NCBI GenBank assembly: GCA_934561055.1
Contig: CAKTFN010000013.1
Location: forward strand, 1-39,821
Direction: 5' to 3'
DNA from: an uncultured Eubacteriales bacterium
Lineage (GTDB): Bacteria; Bacillota; Clostridia; Oscillospirales; Acutalibacteraceae
Length of the DNA: 39,821 bases
This document shows, piece after piece, positions 7,302 through 14,661 of this stretch (position 1 is the first letter of the stretch; each line of letters starts with the position of its first letter). A program made the position numbers and the translations under genes. Below the pieces are notes generated by a model. It had not been told where the DNA came from. It ran no database searches and saw only the letters and a program-made list of their open reading frames with translations.

Positions 7302-8831
7302 ATGAAAAGAGTTTTATCCGTGCTTCTTTGCATTGTCATGATTTTCGGCATTTCCTCTGTTGCTTTTTCCGCATACGAGGGAGAAAACAGACTTCCGATT
7401 TTGATGATTGAAGGACGCGGCCCGACATCGGAAATTTGGGATGGGGACGGAAACGTTCTTTATCCCTTTAACATCGACAAAAAGGGCGTTGCAAAAGCCG
7501 TTGCCCAGTGTGTTCCTCTGCTTAGCTACGCTCTTGCCACCGGAAATTACGACCCGTGGGTTGACCGTTTTGTTGAGGAGATGGGTCAGTATTACGCTCC
7601 AATCATCGCAGACAAGGACGGAACGCTTCCGCAGGGAACGTATCTCAAAGGAGAACGGAACGGCGAAAACGGCTTTCTCAATTACTTTCACGGAATAGAT
7701 TATCTTTTCAGATACGACTGGAGACGCAGCCCGGTTGATATCGCCGGCGATCTTAATAAGTATATCAAGGCGATCAAGGCGGAAACCGGCGCTTCAAAAA
7801 TCGGCGTTGTCGGAAGATGCATGGGTGCAAACGTTCTTTCGGCATATCTTGAGCAGTTCGGCTGCGACGATGTCGATACCGTGATTTATTACACCTCAAC
7901 GGCCAACGGAACATACGCCGCAACGAATTCTTTCTGCGGAACGCTTTCGGTTGACGCCGAGGCTCTCGTTGACTATGTTGAAAAAAACGACCTTCTTGAG
8001 GACGCCGTTCTTTCGGAATTTATCCGTGCGCTCATCAATTCGGTTGACAGCATCGGCGGCGTCAACGGAATTACGGATTTTGCAACGAAGTTCCTTGAAA
8101 AGGTTTATCCTCATCTTTCGCCGAAGCTTCTTCTTTCAACATATGCCGCCTTCCCTTCGTTCTGGGCACTCGTTGATTCGGATAAGTTTGAGGACGCAAA
8201 GAAGTTTGTTTTTTCCGGACGTGAGGAGGAGTATAAAAACTATATCAAGCTCATCGACAAATATCATTACGATGTTCAGGAAAAACTTGAAACGATCCTT
8301 GACGAATGCGTTAAAAAGGGCGTGAGAGTTGCGTCGGTCACAAAATACGACACTGCTTCTTATCCGTTCTTCAAGAACGCAAAGGAGCTTGGAGACAACA
8401 CCGTGACGGTCAAGGCGGCCGCCTTCGGAGGAACCTGCGCCGAATTCGGAAAGGTTCTCAGCGATGAATATCTTGCCTCGGCGGACATGAAGTACGTTTC
8501 TTCCGACCACATGATTGACGCTTCAACCTGTCATTTTAAGGACACAACGTGGTTTGTTAAGGACATAAACCACGGATATTATCCGTATTGCATTGACCAG
8601 CTCATGAGGGCGATTTGCAACAGCGAAAAGCCGATGACGGTTTTTGACAACGAAAACTATCCGCAGTTTTTGAAGTATGACGAAGCGAGCGAAACGATAG
8701 CTGCGCTCACCGACAAGCCGACGGATTCTTCCGAAGCAAAGCCGGGCTTTATTGCCTCGCTCAAGAAGCTTATCTCGGCGTTTGTCAAGCTCGTTCTCAA
8801 GCTTTTTGAAAAGCTCGGAAACAAAAAATAA
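7302..8831 (+). CDS. Secreted LCAT/lipase-like alpha/beta hydrolase with Cys at the nucleophile elbow (paralogue 2)
   Basis: A 509-residue paralogue of the preceding protein, colinear over its whole length. A signal peptide covers residues 1-24 (VLLCIVMIFGISSVAFSA). It has FRYDWRRSPVDIAGDL, the elbow VVGRCMGANVLSAYL with Cys173 in place of Ser, and the conserved DASTCHFKDTTWFVKD block with the following His. The C-terminal 28 residues form a Lys/Leu/Phe amphipathic helix (from GFIASLKKLISAFVKL). Retention of Cys in both diverged copies argues that it is functional, not a sequencing error. It has its own promoter and a strong terminator. Duplication followed by divergence is inferred; the substrate is unknown. 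Confidence 0.7.
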   Translation: MKRVLSVLLCIVMIFGISSVAFSAYEGENRLPILMIEGRGPTSEIWDGDGNVLYPFNIDKKGVAKAVAQCVPLLSYALATGNYDPWVDRFVEEMGQYYAPIIADKDGTLPQGTYLKGERNGENGFLNYFHGIDYLFRYDWRRSPVDIAGDLNKYIKAIKAETGASKIGVVGRCMGANVLSAYLEQFGCDDVDTVIYYTSTANGTYAATNSFCGTLSVDAEALVDYVEKNDLLEDAVLSEFIRALINSVDSIGGVNGITDFATKFLEKVYPHLSPKLLLSTYAAFPSFWALVDSDKFEDAKKFVFSGREEEYKNYIKLIDKYHYDVQEKLETILDECVKKGVRVASVTKYDTASYPFFKNAKELGDNTVTVKAAAFGGTCAEFGKVLSDEYLASADMKYVSSDHMIDASTCHFKDTTWFVKDINHGYYPYCIDQLMRAICNSEKPMTVFDNENYPQFLKYDEASETIAALTDKPTDSSEAKPGFIASLKKLISAFVKLVLKLFEKLGNKK

Positions 8832-8838
8832 TACCCTT

Positions 8839-8879
8839 GCCGTGACGAAACAATTTTGTTTCGTCACGGCTTTTTTTTT
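8839..8879 (+). terminator. Strong Rho-independent terminator
   Basis: Perfect 15-base arms (8839-8853 and 8856-8870) are followed by nine T residues, 8 bases after the hydrolase stop codon. Confidence 0.95.
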
Positions 8880-8925
8880 ACTAACGGCCGCCCTTTTCGG
8901 CAATAATATTTTCGGTGATGATTAA

Positions 8926-9630
8926 ATGTTTTCCGAACTTTTCCGTGCGGCGAAAAAAAGCAATAAAGGTTCGTGGCTTTTTGCTCTTCTTTTGTTTTTT
9001 GCCGAAGTGTTGACCGCCGCTTTCTTTTTTGTCCTTCTGTTCAAAACCGCCCGGGGAGAGCTTTTTGAAAAATACCGACTGATGTTTTTGACCTTTCTTT
9101 TTTCGGCAATGCTTTTTATTCTCTGCGTTTTTCGTGCGGCGAATGTCCGATTCTTTTTGAAGAACGCTGAACCCCGAAAAAAAACATCGGTAAAAGGTTT
9201 TTTCGGTTCGGTTTTTCTCGAAACGCTTCTTTCCTTAATTAAAGCGGCGGCTTTTTTCGTCTGCTTTTTTCCTTCGGCGGCAATGGCTTTTTCTCTTTTT
9301 GTCTTTTCACAAAACGGGATGCCGCTGACGGCGGCTGCGGTTCTTTTTGCGTTTTTGGCTGCGATGCTTTATGTTTCGGCTTTCTTTTTTTCAAGAATAG
9401 TTTCGGCCTTTTTTCTCGTTCCGTATGTTTATGCTCTTGTTCCGTCATTCGGCGTTTTCGGCGCAATTCGTGAAGGGCTTTCAAAAAACAGAGGAATGGT
9501 TAAAAGCCTCAATCGTTTGAAACGGTGCTTTTCGGGATATATGCTTTTGAACCTTTTCGTTTTTCCGATTCCGTTCGTCTGGGCATTCAGAAAAAGATTG
9601 CTTGCATTTTTTGCATATGGCTTGATTTAA
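8926..9630 (+). CDS. Polytopic membrane protein of unknown function
   Basis: A 234-residue, very hydrophobic protein with about five or six membrane segments, around residues 18-42, 52-70, 98-128, 134-155 and 158-180, plus a C-terminal hydrophobic stretch. Basic patches (RKKTSVKG, SKNRGMVKSLNRLKR) lie between them. The start ATG follows GGTGATG. I do not recognise a family; its general look resembles integral membrane proteins with glycerophosphodiesterase-like membrane domains, but no motif supports that. It lies between a strong terminator and a VanZ gene, whose -35 element overlaps this gene's last codons. No promoter of its own is evident. Confidence 0.6.
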   Translation: MFSELFRAAKKSNKGSWLFALLLFFAEVLTAAFFFVLLFKTARGELFEKYRLMFLTFLFSAMLFILCVFRAANVRFFLKNAEPRKKTSVKGFFGSVFLETLLSLIKAAAFFVCFFPSAAMAFSLFVFSQNGMPLTAAAVLFAFLAAMLYVSAFFFSRIVSAFFLVPYVYALVPSFGVFGAIREGLSKNRGMVKSLNRLKRCFSGYMLLNLFVFPIPFVWAFRKRLLAFFAYGLI

Positions 9631-9650
9631 GCGAAACCGACGGCTATAAT
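9622..9650 (+). promoter_or_regulatory. Promoter for the first VanZ gene
   Basis: TTGATT (9622-9627), 17 bases, and TATAAT (9645-9650). The -35 overlaps the end of the preceding gene. Transcription would start near 9657, which favours the ATG at 9684 over the one at 9654. Confidence 0.65.
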
Positions 9651-9683
9651 AATATGAAAAATGAGTCGGCGGTGGTTCGGAAT

Positions 9684-10181
9684 ATGAAAAAGAGAAGGAC
9701 TTTCAGAATAATTACGGCGCTTCTTATTCTCGGTGTAATGACCGTGATTTTTATGCTTTCGTCACAGAAGGCGGTTGAATCGGACAAAACGAGTGACAGT
9801 TTCATTACCGTCCTTTGCAGGGCGGTTGTTTCAAAATTTGATTCGCTTTCTCCAGAGGAAAAAACCGAAAAAGTGAAAAGTCTCAGCTTTGTTGTGAGAA
9901 AAGCGGCTCACATGACGGAATTTGCCGTTCTCGGTTTTTTGTGTGCGGCTTTTGCGGCGAGTTACGGCGTGAGGCTGAGAGCTTTTGCACTCGCATTCGG
10001 CTTTTCCGTTTTTTACGCTGCGACCGATGAATTTCATCAGCTTTTTGTTGAGGGACGAAGCGGACAGCTTTCCGATGTCTGCGTTGATTCGGTCGGAATT
10101 CTGTTCGGAGTTGCTTTTGCGGGTTTGCTTTGTTTAATCATAAAAAGAAAAGAAAAAGTCAAAATTTTGTCCGCAGGGTAA
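9684..10181 (+). CDS. VanZ-family membrane protein (first copy)
   Basis: A 165-residue protein starting MKKRRTFRII. An upstream ATG at 9654 would lie at or before the predicted transcript start. Marks of the VanZ-like family (PF04892) are RKAAHMTEFAVLGFL and DEFHQLFVEGRSGQLSDVCVDSVG, set in about four membrane segments. VanZ confers low-level teicoplanin resistance in vanA operons; most relatives have unknown cell-envelope roles. The stop codon sits in the loop of the following terminator. It lies immediately before the polysaccharide locus, and a second VanZ gene lies near that locus's far end. Confidence 0.85.
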   Translation: MKKRRTFRIITALLILGVMTVIFMLSSQKAVESDKTSDSFITVLCRAVVSKFDSLSPEEKTEKVKSLSFVVRKAAHMTEFAVLGFLCAAFAASYGVRLRAFALAFGFSVFYAATDEFHQLFVEGRSGQLSDVCVDSVGILFGVAFAGLLCLIIKRKEKVKILSAG

Positions 10182-10197
10182 CTGCGGATATTTTTTT
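10170..10197 (+). terminator. Terminator containing the VanZ stop codon in its loop
   Basis: A 7-bp stem (10170-10176 with 10182-10188) has a 5-base loop holding the TAA stop, followed by a T-rich tract ending at 10197. Confidence 0.75.
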
Positions 10198-10254
10198 GCG
10201 CAATCAAGAAAAAAGAATTGTATAAAAAGCCGACAGTTTGTTGCTTTTTGGCGG

Positions 10255-10284
10255 TTTACAAACCTTAACCGTCTGTGATATAAT
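10255..10284 (+). promoter_or_regulatory. Promoter of the polysaccharide operon
   Basis: TTTACA (10255-10260), an 18-base spacer and a consensus TATAAT (10279-10284) with a TGA extended -10. It is the only strong promoter seen before a long run of closely packed genes, so it probably drives the operon from 10482 to about 31417. The expected transcript start is near 10291. Confidence 0.75.
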
Positions 10285-10290
10285 AACATA

Positions 10291-10481
10291 AAATTCAGAA
10301 TTTTTATAATGGGCGAAAAGAACGGTTTGTTGCACTTTTTTTGCAATAAAAAGCACTGCCGGAAAAAATTATGATGCCTGTTTTCTCTGATTTTTTCAAA
10401 ACCGTTCTTTTTGATTTTCAAGCATTTACAACAATTTTATATTACTTTTCGATCATTTCTTAGCGATTGGACGATGAGGTC
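10291..10481 (+). promoter_or_regulatory. Structured 5' leader of the polysaccharide operon
   Basis: About 190 nt are transcribed before the first gene. A perfect 13-base inverted repeat (10316-10328 and 10399-10411, AAAAGAACGGTTT) encloses 70 nt. The 3' arm ends in a T-rich run (ttcttttt). Inside lies a small hairpin of C-T5 against A5-G. A possible 21-codon reading frame (10309-10374), without a clear ribosome site, begins MGEKNGLLHFF and contains CNKKHC. The arrangement suggests a folded regulatory RNA, an attenuator, or a processive-antitermination site, as found before some polysaccharide operons. I cannot match it to a named RNA family. Confidence 0.5.
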
Positions 10482-11711
10482 ATGAATATTGCGGAAAAAG
10501 ATTTTTTATCGGCGATTTCTGCTTATTTTAACGGAAACACCGATTTTTTTATGTCTGAGAAAACTTTTTCACAAATTGCGTTTCTTGCAAAAAAGCATAA
10601 TGTTTTGCCGATAGTTTGCGAAACGCTTTCCGAAAAATACGGAAAAGAAAAGTTTTTTCAAAACGAAAAACTCCTGTCAATCGCGCGGTATTCTGCGCAG
10701 ATACGAAAGACGGAAAAATTTTTGAAAGTCTATTGCGCTTTGTGCGAAAGCGGCGTCCGGGCAATCTGTGTGAAGGGGATAATTCTCCGTTCGCTTTACA
10801 AAAACGGAGAGCTTCGCCCTTCTTCGGATGAGGATATTTTGATAAAACCGGAAGATTTTCCGACTTTGGAAAAGGTTATGGAAGAAAACGGTTTTGAACT
10901 TTTGAATGAAGCGTCTAACGAAAAAACATATTTTGACAAAACGAGTAAGCTTATTATCGAAGCGCACGAAAAGCTGTTCTTTGAAGGAGGCGAGCTCGGA
11001 AAAACTCTTGACGGTTTCTTTGAGTCCCCGTTTTGCGGCTCGCATGAAGTGATTATAAGCGATATACCAGTTTTGACGCTTGACGTTCAAAGAGGACTGC
11101 TTTATCTCGTTTGTCATGCATTCAAGCATTTCATCCGTTGCGGAGTCGGAATCAGGCAGGTCTGCGACATTGCGGTATACATCAGAACATATAAAAACGA
11201 AATTGATTTTGATCGATTGAAAAACGACCTTTCAAAAATCAATGCCGAAAAATTCTTTGAAGGTCTTGTTAACATTGCCGTGAAGTATCTCGGCTTTGAG
11301 GACATTGCTTTTCTGCTGTCCGACAGGGAGAAAGACGACGAAGCGCTTCTTGACGATATCCTTCGCGCCGGAATTTACGGAAAAGGCGAAGAGGCAAGAA
11401 TTCACAGTGCGGGCATTACGCTTTTTGCCGTGACGGATAAAAAAGAACACGGAAAAATCAAAAAAGTGCTTTTTCCGGAAAGAAGTGTTCTGTCGGCGGA
11501 TCACCCGTCTTTGAAACGTTTTCCGCTTTTGTATCCGTGGTTTGCGTTTTTGAGAATCGAAAAATATGCTTTTTCGGTGGTCTTCAAAAAGGAAAACACC
11601 GGAACTCCCGGTGAAAGCATAAGAATTGCAAAAGAACGGATAAAGCTTTTTAAGCAGTATGAAATAACCGGAAAAAGACCGGAAGATCCGAAAGGAAGAG
11701 CAAACAAATGA
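10482..11711 (+). CDS. Nucleotidyltransferase-fold protein (PF14907-like) at the head of the locus
   Basis: About 409 residues from the ATG at 10482; a TTG at 10467 is an alternative. The ribosome site is unusually close (GAGG two bases before the ATG), so the start is uncertain. The region CVKGIILRSLYKNGELRP followed by SSDEDILI (about residues 95-120) is the nucleotidyltransferase-fold signature of the uncharacterised NTP_transf_5 family, with two Asp/Glu metal ligands in SDEDIL. The C-terminal half is rich in Phe and Lys and ends with basic residues. The stop overlaps the next gene as ATGA. Family members often sit next to S24/S26 peptidases and PqqD-like genes in Firmicutes. The reaction and substrate are unknown. 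Confidence 0.7.
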   Translation: MNIAEKDFLSAISAYFNGNTDFFMSEKTFSQIAFLAKKHNVLPIVCETLSEKYGKEKFFQNEKLLSIARYSAQIRKTEKFLKVYCALCESGVRAICVKGIILRSLYKNGELRPSSDEDILIKPEDFPTLEKVMEENGFELLNEASNEKTYFDKTSKLIIEAHEKLFFEGGELGKTLDGFFESPFCGSHEVIISDIPVLTLDVQRGLLYLVCHAFKHFIRCGVGIRQVCDIAVYIRTYKNEIDFDRLKNDLSKINAEKFFEGLVNIAVKYLGFEDIAFLLSDREKDDEALLDDILRAGIYGKGEEARIHSAGITLFAVTDKKEHGKIKKVLFPERSVLSADHPSLKRFPLLYPWFAFLRIEKYAFSVVFKKENTGTPGESIRIAKERIKLFKQYEITGKRPEDPKGRANK

Positions 11712-12139
11712 AAAAAATGACCGGAGAAGAGGTTTCAAAAAAAATCGGAGACGACGGCCTTGTAAAAATCATTCTTTATAAACTTTCATGCGGCGAAAAG
11801 GTTGCGCTCACCGTGACCGGAAACAGTATGCTTCCGTTTCTTGCCGACGGAAGGGACAAGGTTATCCTTCAAAAAATCGAAAAACTTCCGAAAAAGGGCG
11901 ACATAGTTTTTTACAGAAGAAAGAACGGAGCCTATGTTCTTCACCGTGTTGTCAAAAGAAGGGGAGAGCTGTTTTATTTTTCGGGCGACGCTCAGCTTCG
12001 TGTTGAAGGACCTGTCGGAAAAGGACAACTTCTTGCCGTTTGCAAAGAGGTTGAACGGGACGGAAAAACAATCAAAAGCGGCGACATTTCATGGCTTTCA
12101 TATAAATTGCGCTTTTTTAAAGCAAAGAGAGATTATTAA
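11708..12139 (+). CDS. S24/S26-type serine peptidase-like protein
   Basis: A 143-residue protein. VTGNSMLPFLADG (Ser40) and GDIVFYRRKNGAYVLHRVV resemble signal peptidase boxes B and D. The general base position appears to be His79 (LHR), as in archaeal/ER and SipW-type enzymes, not the Lys of the bacterial LepB in this window. SGDAQLRVEGPV stands where signal peptidases have the GDN box. No clear N-terminal membrane anchor is present, unlike SipW. The gene is translationally coupled (ATGA) to the nucleotidyltransferase-fold gene. A processing role for a partner peptide or protein is possible, but no substrate is visible nearby. Confidence 0.65.
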   Translation: MKKMTGEEVSKKIGDDGLVKIILYKLSCGEKVALTVTGNSMLPFLADGRDKVILQKIEKLPKKGDIVFYRRKNGAYVLHRVVKRRGELFYFSGDAQLRVEGPVGKGQLLAVCKEVERDGKTIKSGDISWLSYKLRFFKAKRDY

Positions 12140-12164
12140 GAAAAAAAGTGAAGGAAAAAGAAAA

Positions 12165-14039
12165 ATGAAGGAAAGAAAAACCAATCTGAAAATGAAATCC
12201 GATTTCGGTCGAGTACTGTCGACCGTTGTCATGATGATTTTTGACGCCGCAATCGTGAATGCGGCCGGATTTCTCGCTTTGCTGGTTCGTTTTGAATTTG
12301 ATTTTACAGAGCTTGCCGAAACGCATTTTCTCAAGGCGTTCATTAATGCGGCACCGGCAAGTACGGTTGCAACGATTGTGTTTTTCATGATTTTCGGGCT
12401 GTATTCCGTTGTTTGGGAGTATGCCGGTCTTAACGACATGATAAGGCTCCTTATTGCCTGCTTTCTTTCAACGGGGTTTGACTGGATATATATAAGAATA
12501 TCGCCGTACACCGTTCCGAGGTCGTATTCGATTTTGCGTTTTCTTCTTCTTGTTGCGATTTTTGTGAGCATAAGACTTTCCGGAAGGCTTTCAAGGGGAA
12601 TGTTCATGCTCTCTCAAAAAAGCTCGAAAAAGCGGACAATGCTCATCGGCGCCGGACAAAGTGGAGACATTGTTCTTCGTGAAATGCAGAACAGTACTCA
12701 CGCAAAAAACAACATTGTCTGTATAATCGACGACGACAGAATGAAAGTCGGAAAACGGATTCGGGACGTGAGAATAATCGGAACAAGAGAAGACATTGTT
12801 TCGGCGGTGAAAAAATACCGAATCGAAGAGATTATTTTTGCAATTCCGTCGGCGACCGCCGAACAGAGGAGAACGCTCATTGAAATTTGTCAGCAGACCG
12901 ATTGCAAGCTTCTCACCCTTCCGGCGATTTATCAGCTTGCAAACGGAGAAGTCAGCGTTCAGAAAATCAGAAGCGTTGACGTTCTTGACCTTCTCGGACG
13001 GGACGCAATCAAAATCAAGCTTGACGAAATCAGCGGATATCTCGGCGGAAAAACGGTCATCGTTACCGGCGGAGGCGGCTCAATCGGAAGTGAGATTTGC
13101 CGTCAGATTGCAAAGCACAACATAAAAAAACTTGTTATTTTTGACATATACGAAAACAGTGCATATTCGATTCAGCAGGAGCTTTTGAAAAATTATCCCG
13201 AACTTTCTCTTGAGGTTCTGATAGGTTCGGTCAGAGATCAAAAACGGGTTTTTGAAATTTTTGAAAAGTACAGACCCGACATCGTTTTTCATGCCGCGGC
13301 GCACAAACACGTTCCGCTCATGGAGGATTCTCCGGCCGAAGCAATCAAAAACAACGTTTTCGGAACATATAACGTTGCTCTTGCCGCCGACCGGTTCGGC
13401 GCAAAAAAGATGGTTCTCATTTCAACCGACAAAGCGGTCAATCCGACCAATGTCATGGGAGCTTCAAAGCGCATTTGCGAAATGATAATTGAGATGATGA
13501 GCAAAAAATCAAAAACCGTTTTTGCGGCCGTCCGTTTCGGAAATGTTCTCGGAAGCAACGGAAGCGTAATTCCGCTTTTCAAAAAGCAGATTGCAAACGG
13601 AGGTCCCGTAACGGTTACACATAAAGATATTATCCGTTATTTTATGACGATTCCGGAGGCTGTTTCCCTTGTTCTTCAGGCCGGTTCATACGCAAAGGAC
13701 GGAGAAATTTTTGTTCTTGATATGGGCGAACCCGTGAGAATCGATGACCTTGCACGGAACATGATTCGCCTTTCGGGCTTTGAACCGGATGAGGACATCA
13801 AGATTAAATATACCGGCCTTCGTCCCGGAGAAAAGCTTTATGAAGAGCTTTTGCTTGACACCGAGGGGATTGAAAAGACCGAAAACGACCTCATCTTCAT
13901 CGGCCACCCGGCCGACATTGACGAAAACAAACTTCTTTCCTGCCTTTCCGTTCTTGAAACCGCTCAGGATATGACGGGAGAAGAGCTGAGAAAAGAAATT
14001 TCGTCGGTTGTCAAAGAATATTCGTATGAGAGGAACTGA
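12165..14039 (+). CDS. Membrane UDP-GlcNAc C4,C6-dehydratase (CapD/PglF/WbpM family)
   Basis: A 624-residue protein starting MKERKTNLKM behind AAGGA. An in-frame start at 11934 would lie inside the preceding gene. Four membrane helices occupy about residues 15-145, followed by a first Rossmann-like domain (IGAGQSGDIV) and a catalytic short-chain dehydrogenase domain (TGGGGSIGSEICRQI, about 300). The active region is STDKAVNPTNVMGASKR (about 418-434), where Met replaces the usual Tyr of YxxxK. That is diagnostic of the PglF/FlaA1/CapD dehydratases, which make UDP-4-keto-6-deoxy-HexNAc. The next gene is a matching PglC-like initiator. The end product (bacillosamine, QuiNAc or FucNAc type) cannot be fixed because no dedicated aminotransferase or reductase is seen. 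Confidence 0.88.
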   Translation: MKERKTNLKMKSDFGRVLSTVVMMIFDAAIVNAAGFLALLVRFEFDFTELAETHFLKAFINAAPASTVATIVFFMIFGLYSVVWEYAGLNDMIRLLIACFLSTGFDWIYIRISPYTVPRSYSILRFLLLVAIFVSIRLSGRLSRGMFMLSQKSSKKRTMLIGAGQSGDIVLREMQNSTHAKNNIVCIIDDDRMKVGKRIRDVRIIGTREDIVSAVKKYRIEEIIFAIPSATAEQRRTLIEICQQTDCKLLTLPAIYQLANGEVSVQKIRSVDVLDLLGRDAIKIKLDEISGYLGGKTVIVTGGGGSIGSEICRQIAKHNIKKLVIFDIYENSAYSIQQELLKNYPELSLEVLIGSVRDQKRVFEIFEKYRPDIVFHAAAHKHVPLMEDSPAEAIKNNVFGTYNVALAADRFGAKKMVLISTDKAVNPTNVMGASKRICEMIIEMMSKKSKTVFAAVRFGNVLGSNGSVIPLFKKQIANGGPVTVTHKDIIRYFMTIPEAVSLVLQAGSYAKDGEIFVLDMGEPVRIDDLARNMIRLSGFEPDEDIKIKYTGLRPGEKLYEELLLDTEGIEKTENDLIFIGHPADIDENKLLSCLSVLETAQDMTGEELRKEISSVVKEYSYERN

Positions 14040-14040
14040 A

Positions 14041-14661
14041 ATGAAATATCAGGCATTTAAACGTTTTCTTGATTTTATATTGTCGCTTCTTGCTTTTTGT
14101 GTTTTGAGTCCGCTTCTTGCGGCCGTTGCGGTTGCAGTAAAGCTTGATTCAAAAGGTTCGGTTTTCTTCAGGCAAAAAAGAGTCGGAAAAGACAAAACGC
14201 ATTTTGAAATGCTCAAATTCAGAACAATGAGAACCGACACACCGAAGGATATGCCGACTCATCTTCTTGAAAATCCGGATGCATTTATAACGAAAGTCGG
14301 AGCCTTTTTGAGAAAAACGAGTCTTGACGAACTCCCTCAGCTCATCAACATTCTCAAGGGCGAAATGGCAATCGTCGGTCCGCGTCCGGCACTTTGGAAT
14401 CAGTTTGACCTCATTGAAGAACGTGAAAAATACGGCGCAAATTCAATCCGTCCGGGGCTTACCGGCTGGGCGCAGGTCAACGGAAGAGACGAACTTGAAA
14501 TTCCCGTCAAAGCAAAATTCGACGGAGAATATGTTCGGAAAATGAGCTTTCTTTTTGATTTGAAATGCATTCTCAAAACCGTTCTCGGCGTCCTCAGAGA
14601 GGACGGCGTCGTTGAAGGCGGAACGGGAGCGATGAAAGAGGAAAAAGGGGCGAAAATATGA
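14041..14661 (+). CDS. Initiating sugar-1-phosphate transferase (monotopic phosphoglycosyltransferase, PglC-like)
   Basis: A 206-residue protein, the small form of the bacterial sugar transferase family (PF02397). It starts MKYQAFKRF behind AGAGGAA, one base after the previous stop. A single N-terminal re-entrant hydrophobic helix (FILSLLAFCVLSPLLAA) leads to FFRQKRVGKD, MLKFRTM, KTSLDELPQLINILKGEM, IVGPRP and RPGLTGWAQVNGRD; the LDELPQ Asp-Glu pair is catalytic. It transfers a sugar phosphate from UDP-sugar to undecaprenyl phosphate at the inner membrane face, starting the repeat unit. Its position directly after the dehydratase suggests the first sugar is a 6-deoxy-HexNAc derivative. The final four bases overlap the next gene. 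Confidence 0.9.
   Translation: MKYQAFKRFLDFILSLLAFCVLSPLLAAVAVAVKLDSKGSVFFRQKRVGKDKTHFEMLKFRTMRTDTPKDMPTHLLENPDAFITKVGAFLRKTSLDELPQLINILKGEMAIVGPRPALWNQFDLIEEREKYGANSIRPGLTGWAQVNGRDELEIPVKAKFDGEYVRKMSFLFDLKCILKTVLGVLREDGVVEGGTGAMKEEKGAKI

Noticed and set aside
10305..10310. A second TATAAT just downstream of the operon promoter
   Set aside because: No -35-like element lies at 16-18 bases, so it is probably chance in AT-rich leader DNA.
11934..12164. Extended N-terminus for the CapD/PglF-type dehydratase
   Set aside because: It would overlap the S26-type gene in another frame and add a non-homologous stretch. The ATG at 12165 has AAGGA at proper spacing.
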